This document shows, piece after piece, positions 33,808 to 43,522 of a stretch of 64,000 nt of DNA. Numbering within the stretch: position 1 is the stretch's first letter; the number at the start of each line of letters is the position of its first letter. The notes beneath the pieces were generated by a model. The model was not told where the DNA came from and searched no databases. It saw only the letters and a list, made by a program, of their open reading frames with translations. Both the position numbers and the translations under genes were made by a program. The stretch comes from Larkinella knui (GTDB lineage Bacteria; Bacteroidota; Bacteroidia; Cytophagales; Spirosomataceae). The stretch is from contig NZ_RQJP01000003.1 of assembly GCF_003858645.1 (NCBI RefSeq), forward strand, positions 434,001 to 498,000, given 5' to 3'.

Positions 33808-34995
33808 TCATAAATACCGCGATGTGGCCGGGTGAAACGTCTCCCACGAATGCAGGTATTCCTGCGAAGCCGGGACCCGGGTCAATTTCTTTCCTTTCAG
33901 CAGCCCTTCCGTACAGATTCCGTGACGATTCCAGACCGATCCGGTTTCCCTGTCCCGAAACGTGTCGGTCGAATCCGCCGTAAATTGCAAAATCTGGCCG
34001 TTTACTTTCCGATTCCAGACGTGGAACGTGGCGCTGTCGGCGGCAACCATCAGCAAGAGTGGCGTACCGGCCAGGCTGTCGTTCGTAATTTTCTGTTTCT
34101 GCAACTGGCTCCAGTCGTAGGCCCGGGCCGTTTTGTTCTGAACCACACCCACAACCCACGATTTGGGTTTCCACGCTAGGCTGTCACGTCGGGTAAGGGG
34201 GCGCTGGGTTTTCCCTTTTTCGTAGGGTTCCATGTTTGCATACGCTTCTTTAAAGGTCGAATCCGGTTGAAGAACCAGCGTTTCGGGATGCAGCTCGGTC
34301 CAGGCCCGCAGCGTCATCTGTTCGGACTGAAAACCGGGTAGATACTGGCCCTTCAGCGGTCCGGCAATGGCCTCCCCGCTCACCTGCCGCCACCAGCTCC
34401 CGGTGGTTTTGTCTTCGAACAAGGCGTTGAAATGATCCATACCCACCAGCCGAAACACCTCCGGATGATTCTCAACCAGTGGCCGAAATACGCGGCCCGT
34501 GCGGCAAACCGTACAATACGTAATCATGACGGGTTCTCCGCCAACCGTATCCCGAACCTGGTGGTGATACCCGATGAACTGAATCGGATAGGCCCGCGCC
34601 TGCCCGTTCACGACCAGCCCCAACACCACTTTATCCGCCGGAATTTTACTGTTTTTCACGTCCAGCAGGACGGTTTTGGTGGGCTGGTAGAACATTTTCT
34701 CGGCCAGAAGCCGGAAGTTGAACAGGTAAAAAACCGCACCATAAACGGCCATCAACACCAGCACCACCGCTTTCCGACCGACCCGCTTCGGTTCTGTCAC
34801 GAGTTTATAGGTCGGATAAGCGATCAGCAGCCAGCCCACCACCCGGATAATCCAGACATTCTGGTGAATCCAGTAGGCGAAGTCGATCGTGTCGGCTTCC
34901 TGACTGCCCGGCATCGGCATAATAAAGTAGACTTTCGCTATTTCGGTCGCCGTCAGCAGCAGTATACCGATCACGAAAAAGAACATTCTGTTCAT
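33808..34995 (-). CDS. DUF3179 family membrane-anchored protein
   Basis: A 395-residue protein. Three hydrophobic segments occupy about residues 5-25, 50-68 and 76-96. The large C-terminal domain matches DUF3179: VVNGQARAYPIQFIGYHHQV followed by PVMITYCTVCRTGRVF, with a Cys pair (CTVC), and later TGSVWNRHGICTEG. The function of the family is unknown; the Cys-x-x-Cys suggests a redox or metal role. It is the most downstream gene of a long minus-strand block but is separated from it by 286 bases, so co-transcription is uncertain. Confidence 0.9.
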   Translation of the reverse strand: MNRMFFFVIGILLLTATEIAKVYFIMPMPGSQEADTIDFAYWIHQNVWIIRVVGWLLIAYPTYKLVTEPKRVGRKAVVLVLMAVYGAVFYLFNFRLLAEKMFYQPTKTVLLDVKNSKIPADKVVLGLVVNGQARAYPIQFIGYHHQVRDTVGGEPVMITYCTVCRTGRVFRPLVENHPEVFRLVGMDHFNALFEDKTTGSWWRQVSGEAIAGPLKGQYLPGFQSEQMTLRAWTELHPETLVLQPDSTFKEAYANMEPYEKGKTQRPLTRRDSLAWKPKSWVVGVVQNKTARAYDWSQLQKQKITNDSLAGTPLLLMVAADSATFHVWNRKVNGQILQFTADSTDTFRDRETGSVWNRHGICTEGLLKGKKLTRVPASQEYLHSWETFHPATSRYL

Positions 34996-35281
34996 AGTGG
35001 AGGAATTAGAATGGGATTGAATGAAGGCCGGAGCCCTGTCCTGTTTCTGATTATTGAGACGGTATTTTTTAGCATAAAACTCCAGAAGAGCGTTCTGAGA
35101 CCGTTTTTAGGCCGATCCTCCGGAGCTTCCCGGTGGCTGAGTGTCTTTGTTTCTATCAACAGATCGCCCTTCCAGGGCTTGCCGATCAACACAACTAGCC
35201 TGGCAGGATTTACGGTTGGCTGATGCCTTGAATTTAAGCCTGCGCTAGCCAACCGAAAACTGTAAACCGAATACCGAAAAC

Positions 35282-35839
35282 TTACTTTGGCATATAATGA
35301 TCATCTGCCGTGTAGCCGGATTCGGCAATTCGGGTTGCCCGGAACTTGTACAATTCCGGGTTTTCGGGTGCCCAGGTCGCTAGCCCATCGACGTAGCGGT
35401 TGAACATGCAAAAGGCAGCCGCAATCAATACCGTATCGTGGATGTCTTTATCGGTCGCGCCCTGTTGGCGGGCCTCCTGGACCTGTTCCGGCGTCACCTG
35501 TTTTCCGCCCTTCTGCACACTGCCGGCAATCGCCAGCAGCGCCTTCAATTTAGCAGAAATGGCTGTTAAACCGTAATTTTCCTTGACAGCTTTGACAAAT
35601 TCGCCGTTCTCATCGCCCCAGTAATAGCTGGCCACGGCACCGTGGATGGTCTGGCAAAAAAAGCAGTCGTTTTCCGACGAAACATACGTGGCAATCAACT
35701 CGCGTTCGGCCCGGCTCAGTCCCTCGTCGGTCTGAAGCAACGCGTTGGCTAATTCGTTGAGCGGCTTGGCTGTTTCGGGGCTAAACGCCATCGGCCCACG
35801 AATACCGGGCAATCCTTCGGGCAATTGAATATGAGGCAT
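35282..35839 (-). CDS. AhpD-like/carboxymuconolactone-decarboxylase family protein A
   Basis: A 185-residue cytoplasmic protein of the AhpD-like fold ('peroxidase-related enzyme' branch). It has the redox motif Cys59-Phe-Phe-Cys62 with His66 in ENDCFFCQTIHGA. The family-typical GATDKDIHDTVLIAAAFCMF and NRYVDGLA segments follow. Proteins of this type reduce peroxides or act on small organic compounds through the CxxC pair. It shares its layout and the start MPHIQLPEGLPGIRG with the genes at 35952 and 40692. It lies downstream of copy B with a hairpin between them. Confidence 0.9.
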   Translation of the reverse strand: MPHIQLPEGLPGIRGPMAFSPETAKPLNELANALLQTDEGLSRAERELIATYVSSENDCFFCQTIHGAVASYYWGDENGEFVKAVKENYGLTAISAKLKALLAIAGSVQKGGKQVTPEQVQEARQQGATDKDIHDTVLIAAAFCMFNRYVDGLATWAPENPELYKFRATRIAESGYTADDHYMPK

Positions 35840-35885
35840 AGGGTTTGGACGATTAAAGGTGAAAACGGATCGAAACCGGATGAAA

Positions 35886-35914
35886 TATTCCTGACCGCAG
35901 CGCGGTCAGGAATA
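35886..35914 (-). terminator. Compact hairpin between two AhpD-like genes
   Basis: Perfect 13-bp arms (TATTCCTGACCGC at 35886-35898 and its complement at 35902-35914) enclose a 3-base loop. It lies between copy B (stop at 35952) and copy A (start at 35839). No long T-run follows on the minus strand, so it may be a partial terminator or an mRNA-processing/stability element rather than a full stop. Confidence 0.55.
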
Positions 35915-35951
35915 CGCTAACCTATTATGAATCATGAACTTGTATTACCTC

Positions 35952-36518
35952 TTATTTCTTGATTGCATCATTTAGCGATTGGGTTGGCATAACGTAACCG
36001 ATGGTTCCCATGCGTTCGCCCATCGCTTCGTAAGCTTCCGGGTTGGTGGGCGTCAGCGTGGCCAGGCCATCGACGTAGCGGTTGAACAGGCAGAACGTAG
36101 CCGCAATCAATACCGTGTCGTGGATGTCGCGGTCGGTGGCACCGTGGTTGCGGGCCTCGGTCACGAGTTCGTCCGAAACCGTGCGGGCGTCCTGCTGAAC
36201 GTGTTTGGCAATGGTCAGCAACGCTTTCAGTTTGTTGGAAATGGGCGCGGTCCGGTAATCCGCAATGACCTGGTCGACCAGCTCTTTTTCGGAACCAAAC
36301 AGAAACCGGGCCGCTGCCGCGTGACTCCCGGCGCAGAAATTACACTCGTTCAGTGACGAAACAAAAGTGGCCATCAACTCCCGCTCGGCTTCGCTCAGCG
36401 GAGATTCGTTTCGCAACAGGGCCTGCGCCAGCGCGTACAGATGTTGGCCGGTATCGGGCCGGTACATGACCAGACTGCGAATACCGGGAATGCCTTCAGG
36501 AACTTGAATGTGTGCCAT
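35952..36518 (-). CDS. AhpD-like/carboxymuconolactone-decarboxylase family protein B
   Basis: A 188-residue paralogue of the gene at 35282. Cys59-Asn-Phe-Cys62 and His66 (LNECNFCAGSHAA) keep the redox motif. It also has GATDRDIHDTVLIAATFCLF and NRYVDGLATLTP. The start MAHIQVPEGIPGIRS matches its relatives. It begins 3 bases after the MFS transporter gene, so it is translationally linked to transport. It probably acts on, or protects against, the compound handled by this cluster. Confidence 0.9.
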   Translation of the reverse strand: MAHIQVPEGIPGIRSLVMYRPDTGQHLYALAQALLRNESPLSEAERELMATFVSSLNECNFCAGSHAAAARFLFGSEKELVDQVIADYRTAPISNKLKALLTIAKHVQQDARTVSDELVTEARNHGATDRDIHDTVLIAATFCLFNRYVDGLATLTPTNPEAYEAMGERMGTIGYVMPTQSLNDAIKK

Positions 36519-36521
36519 ATT

Positions 36522-37781
36522 TTACTGATTTAGGTGTATAGTCTCCGTTGGGGGTTGGGGTAGTTTTGACGACTGCGGACCGCTCCAGATGGCGATAAAG
36601 CCGATGACGAACGTACCGGAAAAGGCAAAAATGGCCGAGCCGTAACCGCCCAAAACCGCCACCAGCGGGCCAATGAAAAAGACCGCCGTTGCGGTGACCA
36701 GGCGTCCGATGTTAAAGCAAAAACCGGTGGCCCGGCCCCGTAGCCGGGTTGGGAATAACTCGGGCAGATAGGCCGACATGGTTCCCTGGCTAATGCCGAA
36801 AAGCAACGCCAGCGTCGCAATTTCGAGGTAAACGATCGGGGAAAACGCCGTATTCGTCTTGAAAACAACAGCCGCCATGATGAAGCAAGCCGCAAAAACG
36901 AACAGCATGGTTCGCCGGTGACCCACCGCCTTGACGATAAAACCGGACAGAATTCCGCCCAACACGCCCCCACCGCCCATCAGAACCATCGATAAGCCGC
37001 GCTCCTTCTGTCCGGTGCCCGTTACCAGACTTTGTACCCACGTTGGGACCCACGAAAAAACCGCCCACAACCCGACTAGCATGGCGCCAAACGCCAGCGA
37101 ACCCAGCCACAACGAACGCCGGTGTTGGGCGTTGAACAGGGCGACATCCGCCGTTGCGGGTTGCCGATGAACACGCTTCCACCCTTCCGATTCCTGAAAC
37201 AAACTGGCAATCAACGCCCCCAGTACCAGCGGAATTCCGCCGATCCAGAAAGCCTGCCGCCAGTCGGGCAGGAAATAGTTGACCAGACCGGACAGCAGAA
37301 TGCCGACCGGAAAAGCCACCGCCAGAATGCCCAGCGCGACGGGCCGGTTGCGCTCCGGCCAGATTTCAGCAACGACGACGGTGGTCAGAACCAATACCCC
37401 GCCAATGCCGAATCCGGCGGCAAACCGCAGGACGACGACGGTCATCCAGTTGGGAGCAAAAGCCGTCAGCAACGTACAGCCGCCATACAGCACCACCGCC
37501 CCAACCAGCGACCGGACGCGCCCCAGCCGGTCGCCGAAATAGCCAAAACTCATCCCGCCGAGCATCCAGCCGTACAGAAACGTGGCCCCGACGTAGGCGC
37601 TCACCTGATCGAGTTCGGCCTTATTGGCCTGACCCAGCAGGTCGCGGACCACCACCGGCAGGTAGGTCGACATCAGCGTCGAAACCGTTCCGCTGAAGCT
37701 ATACACCAGCATACAAAGGGCAAAAACCTGGCTTCGATAGGCCGCTGTCGGCGGGGTTGTGGGGAGTTGAATCGTTTCCAT
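36522..37781 (-). CDS. MFS transporter
   Basis: A 419-residue inner-membrane major-facilitator permease with 12 predicted helices. The loop 2-3 signature is FGYFGDRLGRVRSL. The TM5-to-loop 6-7 organisation and the motif MSAYLPELFPTRLRGRATGF resemble the metabolite:H+ symporter and aromatic-acid symporter branch. Substrate is unknown, but an organic acid or aromatic compound is plausible. It sits 1 base after the large TonB receptor and 3 bases before AhpD-like B. That suggests one route: outer-membrane uptake, inner-membrane uptake, intracellular processing. Confidence 0.88.
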   Translation of the reverse strand: METIQLPTTPPTAAYRSQVFALCMLVYSFSGTVSTLMSTYLPVVVRDLLGQANKAELDQVSAYVGATFLYGWMLGGMSFGYFGDRLGRVRSLVGAVVLYGGCTLLTAFAPNWMTVVVLRFAAGFGIGGVLVLTTVVVAEIWPERNRPVALGILAVAFPVGILLSGLVNYFLPDWRQAFWIGGIPLVLGALIASLFQESEGWKRVHRQPATADVALFNAQHRRSLWLGSLAFGAMLVGLWAVFSWVPTWVQSLVTGTGQKERGLSMVLMGGGGVLGGILSGFIVKAVGHRRTMLFVFAACFIMAAVVFKTNTAFSPIVYLEIATLALLFGISQGTMSAYLPELFPTRLRGRATGFCFNIGRLVTATAVFFIGPLVAVLGGYGSAIFAFSGTFVIGFIAIWSGPQSSKLPQPPTETIHLNQ

Positions 37782-37782
37782 A

Positions 37783-40581
37783 TTACCGCATGCCCTGGTC
37801 GAAAGTGAGGGAAATAAAATATAACCCGCCCACGGCCGGCGAACCGTAAGCCTGCACGATGTATCGGTTGGTCAGGTTGCTGGCCCCAACTTTCAAGGCG
37901 GTTTTCAACGACGGAATCCGGTAGGTTACCTGCGCATCGAGCAGGTGATAGGCCTGAATCCGGCCCGGACGAAGGTCGTTGAACGAGCCTACCCAGTCGA
38001 ACGAATCCTGCCAGTGCCAGGCCACGTTGAAGCCGACATTTTTGGCGACGTTGCGGTTTCCGACGGTCACATTCGTTTTGTATTTCGGCGTATTAAATGC
38101 CGGAATGTTGTTTGGATTGGCCCCTTTCAGGTTAAAAGCCGACCAGGTTCCGTTGCCGCCAATGGTGTAGCCTCCCGGCGCGTAATAGGTCAAACCGAGG
38201 GTTGCGCCCTGGGCCGTTACGCGGTCAGACGCGTTGGTATACAATTGAAATACCTGGTATTTTGTGTTCAGAATGTCCTGCGCGGCTGCGGGATTGATTG
38301 TTCCGTCGCTGCCCAAAACCGGGCTGTCGGGCCGGATGACGACCTGATTCAGGATGAAATTCTGGTATTCACCGAAGTAATAGTTGGCATCGACGGCCAG
38401 GCGATTGTTGATCAACCCGCGGTAGCCCACTTCGAAACTCTGTACTTTTTCGGGTTTGATGTAGGCCACATTCGATTTTTGCAACTTGTCCTTGTTGTTC
38501 AAAACCGCCTGCTGGGGTGTTTTGCCGGATTGCACATCGGCGAGAAAACCGTTGACAAAACCGCCGACGGACGGCGAGTTGAGCGAGTTTTCGTAGACGT
38601 TCATGCCCGCGCTGTTGGCTGGTGCGCCCCCCAGAATCGTGATGGGGCCAACGTTGAGCTTGATGAACTGGTCGCTTGGGGTCGGATTCCGAAAGCCGGT
38701 CTGAAATGATGCGCGGAAATTATGCGCTTCCGTGGGCGAAAAAACGACCGAAGCGCGCGGGGTAAAATACCCGGCAAAATTCTGGTTCTTGTCATACCGA
38801 CCCGAAACCGTCACTTTCAGTTTGTCGGACAAAAGCCGCTGGCTGGCCTGCACGAACGTTCCAAATTCATTGTAGAGAATGCGTCCACCCTTGTCGTCGA
38901 ACAGCGTTCCATTGGTAAACAGACTGAACTGCCGGAAATTACCGCCCGCCAGCACTTCGGTTTTGGCTAAGCCCGCCTTTTCCAGCGCCGACGAAAAATT
39001 GTACTGCGCATCGGCGTGGTACATCTTGGTCTGGCTCAGAATACCGGCCCCGTTCAGCCCCTGAATCTTTTTCAACCGTTCTTTTTCGCGATCAAATTCG
39101 GCCGACCCGGGCAGATACCGTCCCTGGTCGGCAAAGTTCCGGGCGGCCGTGGGGTCGGCGGTCGTTACGCCCTGCACTTTCCCCTGAAAAGCCGCCGTAT
39201 AGCGCGTAAACCACATTTCGTCGGCCTGACTGGCCGGAACGACAGTGCCATTCAGATCACGCACCCACGTCCGGTTCACCTGCTGACCCAGCGAGCGGGA
39301 ATTGAACGAGTCGTGCGAATCTTCCTGATTGGTATAACCGCGGACGAAGAAATTGGCACCCCGCAGTTCGATCCGGTGCTGGAGCAGGGAAAAACCGTTC
39401 ACCGAAAACCGGTTGCTCCCCGTATAATTGGCCGTTCCTTTTGAATAACTGTAGGAATAAATGGCTTCCAGATTGGGCGTTAGGCGATAATGCAACGCGC
39501 CGTTCAGTTTCAGACTATATACGTTATAATCGGTCAAATACCGCTCTTCGTAGCCTGTGCGGGCCACTTTTCCAATGCCGGTAATCGTGCGGTTTACTTC
39601 GTCGCCGTATACGTTCAGTCCGTTGTAAGCCGGGTTGTTTCGGCCTAACTTTTCGGCGGAAGTGGTCGCGTCAACGTCGGTATAATCGGTGGCAAACCAG
39701 TCCAGGCCTTTCATGTAGGCGACATTGAGCTTGAAAGCCAGCTTGTTGGTAAACGCTTTTGCATATCGCAGCGCGTAATCGTGATACAGGGCGGCACCGG
39801 TATTCGGATCGTTGACGTGGTTGACGCCCACTTTGGCCTGGGCACTCAAGCCCTGAAACTGAAACGGATCTTTTGAATGCATCAGCAACGCGCCATTGAA
39901 TGCGGCCGGGCCGTATAAGGCCGAAGCCGCTCCCGGCACCAGCTCGACGCTTTCGACATCCAGATCCGACAGACCGAACATATTGCCCACGGAAAAACCG
40001 AAACCGGCGGGCTGATTGTCAATTCCGTCGATCAGCTGCAAAAACCGGCTGTTGCCCGTACTGGCAAAACCGCGGGTGTTGATCTGCTTGTAGGTCAGTC
40101 CGCTGGTGACCATATCGACGCCCTTGAGGTTGTTGATGCCTTCGTAAAACGTCGCGGAGGGCGTTTCACGAATCGCCCGACTGTCCATTTTTTCGATGCT
40201 CACGGGCGCTTTCAGGATGTTTTCCTCCACCCGCGAAGCGGCCACCACCACATCCTGCAACACCTGCGTACTGACTTTCAGCGCCACGGCAACGGGCTGA
40301 CCGGCATTGGTCACCGGAACGAGTTGTTTTTCGTAGCCCACCATCGTGACCACCAGCGTCCACGGTCCCCGGCGATTGGTGGTCAGATTGAATTGCCCGT
40401 CTGCATCAGCCGTGGTACCCGTCAATTGATCTTTAAGCGTTACGGTGGCTCCGGCCAGTGGCGCTCTGGTTTCAGCATCGGTGAGCGTTCCCCGCAGGCG
40501 GGTTTGCTGGGCGAATGCGGCCGTGCCAACGACCGTTAGCAAGCCCAGCAACAGGATAAATTGGAATCGTATAGAAGTCAT
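37783..40581 (-). CDS. TonB-dependent receptor with carboxypeptidase-like domain
   Basis: A 932-residue outer-membrane receptor. It has a signal peptide ending AAFAQ, a carboxypeptidase-regulatory-like domain (about 28-110; GTLTDAETRAPLAGATVTLK), a plug (ETPSATFYEGINNLKGVDMV, then VELVPGAASALYGPAAFNG) and a long barrel ending VGGLYFISLTFDQGMR. It is of SusC-like layout but has no SusD partner, so a complex glycan is unlikely. It is followed after 1 base by the MFS gene. The ligand is unknown. Confidence 0.93.
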   Translation of the reverse strand: MTSIRFQFILLLGLLTVVGTAAFAQQTRLRGTLTDAETRAPLAGATVTLKDQLTGTTADADGQFNLTTNRRGPWTLVVTMVGYEKQLVPVTNAGQPVAVALKVSTQVLQDVVVAASRVEENILKAPVSIEKMDSRAIRETPSATFYEGINNLKGVDMVTSGLTYKQINTRGFASTGNSRFLQLIDGIDNQPAGFGFSVGNMFGLSDLDVESVELVPGAASALYGPAAFNGALLMHSKDPFQFQGLSAQAKVGVNHVNDPNTGAALYHDYALRYAKAFTNKLAFKLNVAYMKGLDWFATDYTDVDATTSAEKLGRNNPAYNGLNVYGDEVNRTITGIGKVARTGYEERYLTDYNVYSLKLNGALHYRLTPNLEAIYSYSYSKGTANYTGSNRFSVNGFSLLQHRIELRGANFFVRGYTNQEDSHDSFNSRSLGQQVNRTWVRDLNGTVVPASQADEMWFTRYTAAFQGKVQGVTTADPTAARNFADQGRYLPGSAEFDREKERLKKIQGLNGAGILSQTKMYHADAQYNFSSALEKAGLAKTEVLAGGNFRQFSLFTNGTLFDDKGGRILYNEFGTFVQASQRLLSDKLKVTVSGRYDKNQNFAGYFTPRASVVFSPTEAHNFRASFQTGFRNPTPSDQFIKLNVGPITILGGAPANSAGMNVYENSLNSPSVGGFVNGFLADVQSGKTPQQAVLNNKDKLQKSNVAYIKPEKVQSFEVGYRGLINNRLAVDANYYFGEYQNFILNQVVIRPDSPVLGSDGTINPAAAQDILNTKYQVFQLYTNASDRVTAQGATLGLTYYAPGGYTIGGNGTWSAFNLKGANPNNIPAFNTPKYKTNVTVGNRNVAKNVGFNVAWHWQDSFDWVGSFNDLRPGRIQAYHLLDAQVTYRIPSLKTALKVGASNLTNRYIVQAYGSPAVGGLYFISLTFDQGMR

Positions 40582-40691
40582 AAAATCAGGTCAAAAAGAG
40601 TGAATAAGGTGTTTTGGGGATGGTGCCAGGCTCGATTGATGCTCCAAAAGGCGTAATTCTGTCAAAGACAGGGCTTTTCCGTCTCAAAAAA

Positions 40692-41252
40692 TCAGGGTTT
40701 CGGCGGAACCGGAAAACCGCCTTCGGGCCGCAGATAACCGCGGGTGATGCGTTCGCCGAGTCGTTGGTAGTAGGCCGGGTCGGTTGGCGTCACGCTGGCC
40801 AGTCCATCCACATACTTGTTATAGAGGCAGAATAAAGCCGTAATCAGGACGGTGTCGTGGATTTCGCTGTCGGTAGCCCCGGCCAGTCGGGCCCGTTCGA
40901 TGGCTTCCGGCGTTACGGCTTTTCCGCTCTTTTGGGTGAGGGCTGCAATCGCCAGCAACGCTTTCATTTTCTCACTGATGGGTGCGGTTTCAAAATTCTG
41001 CTTCACGGCCCAGGCGGTTTCGTTTTCTCCCAGCAGCAGGTCGGCCGCTTTGGTGTGGGCCGCCGTACAAAAGCGGGTTTCATTCCGGAAAGACACCAAA
41101 GCCGCGATCAGTTCGCGTTCGCCCGGTGACAACGTCGATTCTCCGCGCAGCAGAATCTGCGTGAGTTCCCGAATGGGCAAAGCCGTATCGAGCCGGTATT
41201 CGAGAAGGCCCGTAATTCCGGGTAAGTGTTCAGGAAGGGGAATATGAGGCAT
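40692..41252 (-). CDS. AhpD-like family protein C with altered CxxC
   Basis: A 186-residue paralogue of the genes at 35282 and 35952, with the same start (MPHIPLPEHLPGITG) and the family segment GATDSEIHDTVLITALFCLY. In the active-site region the first Cys is replaced by Thr: NETRFCTAAH (Thr59, Cys62, His66). A two-Cys peroxidatic cycle is therefore unlikely, and it may bind rather than turn over its substrate or use a one-Cys mechanism. It lies between two TonB-receptor genes, 43 bases after the upstream one. Confidence 0.88.
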   Translation of the reverse strand: MPHIPLPEHLPGITGLLEYRLDTALPIRELTQILLRGESTLSPGERELIAALVSFRNETRFCTAAHTKAADLLLGENETAWAVKQNFETAPISEKMKALLAIAALTQKSGKAVTPEAIERARLAGATDSEIHDTVLITALFCLYNKYVDGLASVTPTDPAYYQRLGERITRGYLRPEGGFPVPPKP

Positions 41253-41295
41253 TTTAATGAGGTCAAAAGGTGATTGATACGGACCGTTTCGGTTT

Positions 41296-43512
41296 TTACA
41301 ACTTGATTCCCAACGTTAACACCCCGGTTCGACCGTCCGACGGCCAGATCCCCGGCCCCGGATAAAACGTCGGGCGTTTGGTGAAATAGCTGGTATTCAA
41401 CAAATTACTAACACTTCCCCGCACGGTGAAATGTCGCCCGATGCGCCAGGTCGTGTTTAAATCCCAGATTCCGTAGGCCGGAACGGGACCTTTTGCGCCG
41501 TTGGCCGTCGGCTTGGACGTGTTCAGCGCATCCGAAAACGTCTCGCTTACATAGCTATACTGCGCCGTCAGACTAAACGTGCGGTAGCGGGCGGTCAATC
41601 CGTTGCGACTGGTCCAGCGCGGAGCCGATTCGACCCGATTACCGTCGATGGTTTTGTTATCCGTACCGGTCGAAACGCGGGCATTCCGGTAACGGGCATC
41701 CACATACGCCGTCGAGGTGAAACCGGTCAACGCAAACTGATTGGTTCGGTAAAACTGAGCTTCAACCAGGGCTTCAACCCCCTTCGTACGGCTGTCGCCA
41801 ACGTTGGTCCGGAACACATAACTCTGGCCGTCCGGGTTGGTCAGCACCAGACTTCCGAGCCGGTTTCGATACGGCATATAAAAAGCACTGACGTTGAGGT
41901 GCACCCCCTGCCAGTAGCCATCCATCCCGATTTCGGCATTATACCCCGTCGCGTCTTTCAGATTTTTGTCGACCTGTTCATACACAGAGGTCGGAATAAT
42001 GTCCTTGAAAATAACCGGTCGATAGGCCTGCGACCAGCCGCCGTACAGTTTCAGTTCCGGATTAAACCGGTATTGGGCATTGATTCCGAGTAGCGCAAAC
42101 CGGTGGGCAATGTCGTTCGGCAGCTTGAGCGGATCGTAATAGCTGATGGTTCCGCGGAGTTTGGTCAGCCCACTTTCCACCCGAATACCGGGCGAAACCG
42201 TCAGTTTCGGCGTCAGATGAAACTGACTTTCGGCAAAAACCGCCACGTTGCTGGTATAAAAGTGCAGATCGCGACCAAAGGGACCGGTAATCGACAGATC
42301 GAAATCTGCACCGGTCGTTCCTTTGCCCAACTGCCGCCGGTTCAGATCGTTGTTCATGATCTGAACCCCGACTACGCCCGTTGCCGACACATGGCCCAAC
42401 TGATACGCATGTAAAACACGCCATTCGGAGGTATAACTGTGGAACTTGTCGATATCGACCTGCCGGTTCCGCAGTTGGCCGGTGGCCCGGATCACCGTAT
42501 CCGGAATCGTCGCCAGGGCGTCGAACATCACGCTGTTGCGCGCGCCCACTACCGCCGAAGCGAGTCCCATCAGCCGGGTTCGATCGGTAATCTGCCAGTC
42601 CAGCCGCAGCGACGGCACCCAGATGTCGGGATTGAAATAATTCCGATTCCGGCTGGCCTGCTGCGGATTCTGCGTGAACATGTCTTCGGTCAGGGGTCCC
42701 GGAATGCGATAAACGTATTCCGAACGGCCCAGTTCTGCCCGCAATCGCAACCGGTTCGTGGCTTGGTATTGCAAACTGATGAGCTGAGCCTGCGAATTGG
42801 AAGTGGCGTTTTCGCGATAGCCGTCCGAGTGCCGACGGTAGTAATAGCCGTAATACGTCAGTTTGCCAACCCGCTCGCCGATGGCGTTGTAGGTACTGCG
42901 CAGCCCGTAGGAACCCACCGAATTGATGGTTTCAAACCCAAACCGGCGCGTGGTGTCGCCCGACTTGGTGACGTAATTGAGCATCCCGCCAAACTGCGCT
43001 CCGTATTGCAGGGAAGCCGTTCCGCGCACCAGTTCGACGCGCTCGATGCTTTCCATCGGTGCCGAATAGTGGCTGGCCGGATAGCCGTACATATCGGAAT
43101 TGGTCAGAACGCCGTTCTGGCGGATGTTGTATTCCCACGAACGGTGCGGGTCCAGACCGCGCGTGGCGACGTTCATCTGGTTGCCGGTTCCGTCCATGTC
43201 GTAAACGAACAACCCCGGAATCCGGGCGAACACCTGCCGGGCGGTTTTCTCGGCAATGTTGGCGTCGACGTCCGACAAACGAACCACCTCACTCCGCTTG
43301 CCCCCCAGCAGGAACGTTTCCTGCACATCGGGCAGCGACTGCGTCAGGCCTTCCCGAATACCGGTCACCTGCACTTCGTTCAACGTGTGGGTACGGACGG
43401 AATCATCCGTTGTTTTCCGGGATTGCGCCTGCGCAAATCCGAAAAACAACAGACTCATGACCAATCCCATGCCTCCGCGCAGAACACGACATGCGTTCTC
43501 ATGATAGCGCAT
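41296..43512 (-). CDS. TonB-dependent receptor, FecA-like
   Basis: A 738-residue receptor. The start at 43512 gives a signal sequence (MRYHENACRVLRGGMGLVMS, then hydrophobic, cleaved after FAQAQ); a longer frame would overlap the upstream gene. There is no carboxypeptidase-like domain. TonB box/plug: LNEVQVTGIREG, ARQVFARIPGLFVYDMDGTG, then GLDPHRSWEYNIRQNGVL and RVELVRGTASLQYGAQFGGM. These resemble Fe(III)-dicitrate-type receptors, so iron-chelate uptake is possible. It follows the haloperoxidase-like gene by 10 bases, which supports a shared role. Confidence 0.92.
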   Translation of the reverse strand: MRYHENACRVLRGGMGLVMSLLFFGFAQAQSRKTTDDSVRTHTLNEVQVTGIREGLTQSLPDVQETFLLGGKRSEVVRLSDVDANIAEKTARQVFARIPGLFVYDMDGTGNQMNVATRGLDPHRSWEYNIRQNGVLTNSDMYGYPASHYSAPMESIERVELVRGTASLQYGAQFGGMLNYVTKSGDTTRRFGFETINSVGSYGLRSTYNAIGERVGKLTYYGYYYRRHSDGYRENATSNSQAQLISLQYQATNRLRLRAELGRSEYVYRIPGPLTEDMFTQNPQQASRNRNYFNPDIWVPSLRLDWQITDRTRLMGLASAVVGARNSVMFDALATIPDTVIRATGQLRNRQVDIDKFHSYTSEWRVLHAYQLGHVSATGVVGVQIMNNDLNRRQLGKGTTGADFDLSITGPFGRDLHFYTSNVAVFAESQFHLTPKLTVSPGIRVESGLTKLRGTISYYDPLKLPNDIAHRFALLGINAQYRFNPELKLYGGWSQAYRPVIFKDIIPTSVYEQVDKNLKDATGYNAEIGMDGYWQGVHLNVSAFYMPYRNRLGSLVLTNPDGQSYVFRTNVGDSRTKGVEALVEAQFYRTNQFALTGFTSTAYVDARYRNARVSTGTDNKTIDGNRVESAPRWTSRNGLTARYRTFSLTAQYSYVSETFSDALNTSKPTANGAKGPVPAYGIWDLNTTWRIGRHFTVRGSVSNLLNTSYFTKRPTFYPGPGIWPSDGRTGVLTLGIKL

Positions 43513-43522
43513 AGCTAGCTGA

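Noticed and set aside
34992-35252. Minus-strand open frame of 86 residues upstream of the DUF3179 gene
   Set aside because: No recognisable pattern, no hydrophobic or signal segment, and it overlaps the start of the DUF3179 gene. The 286-base gap is better read as non-coding.
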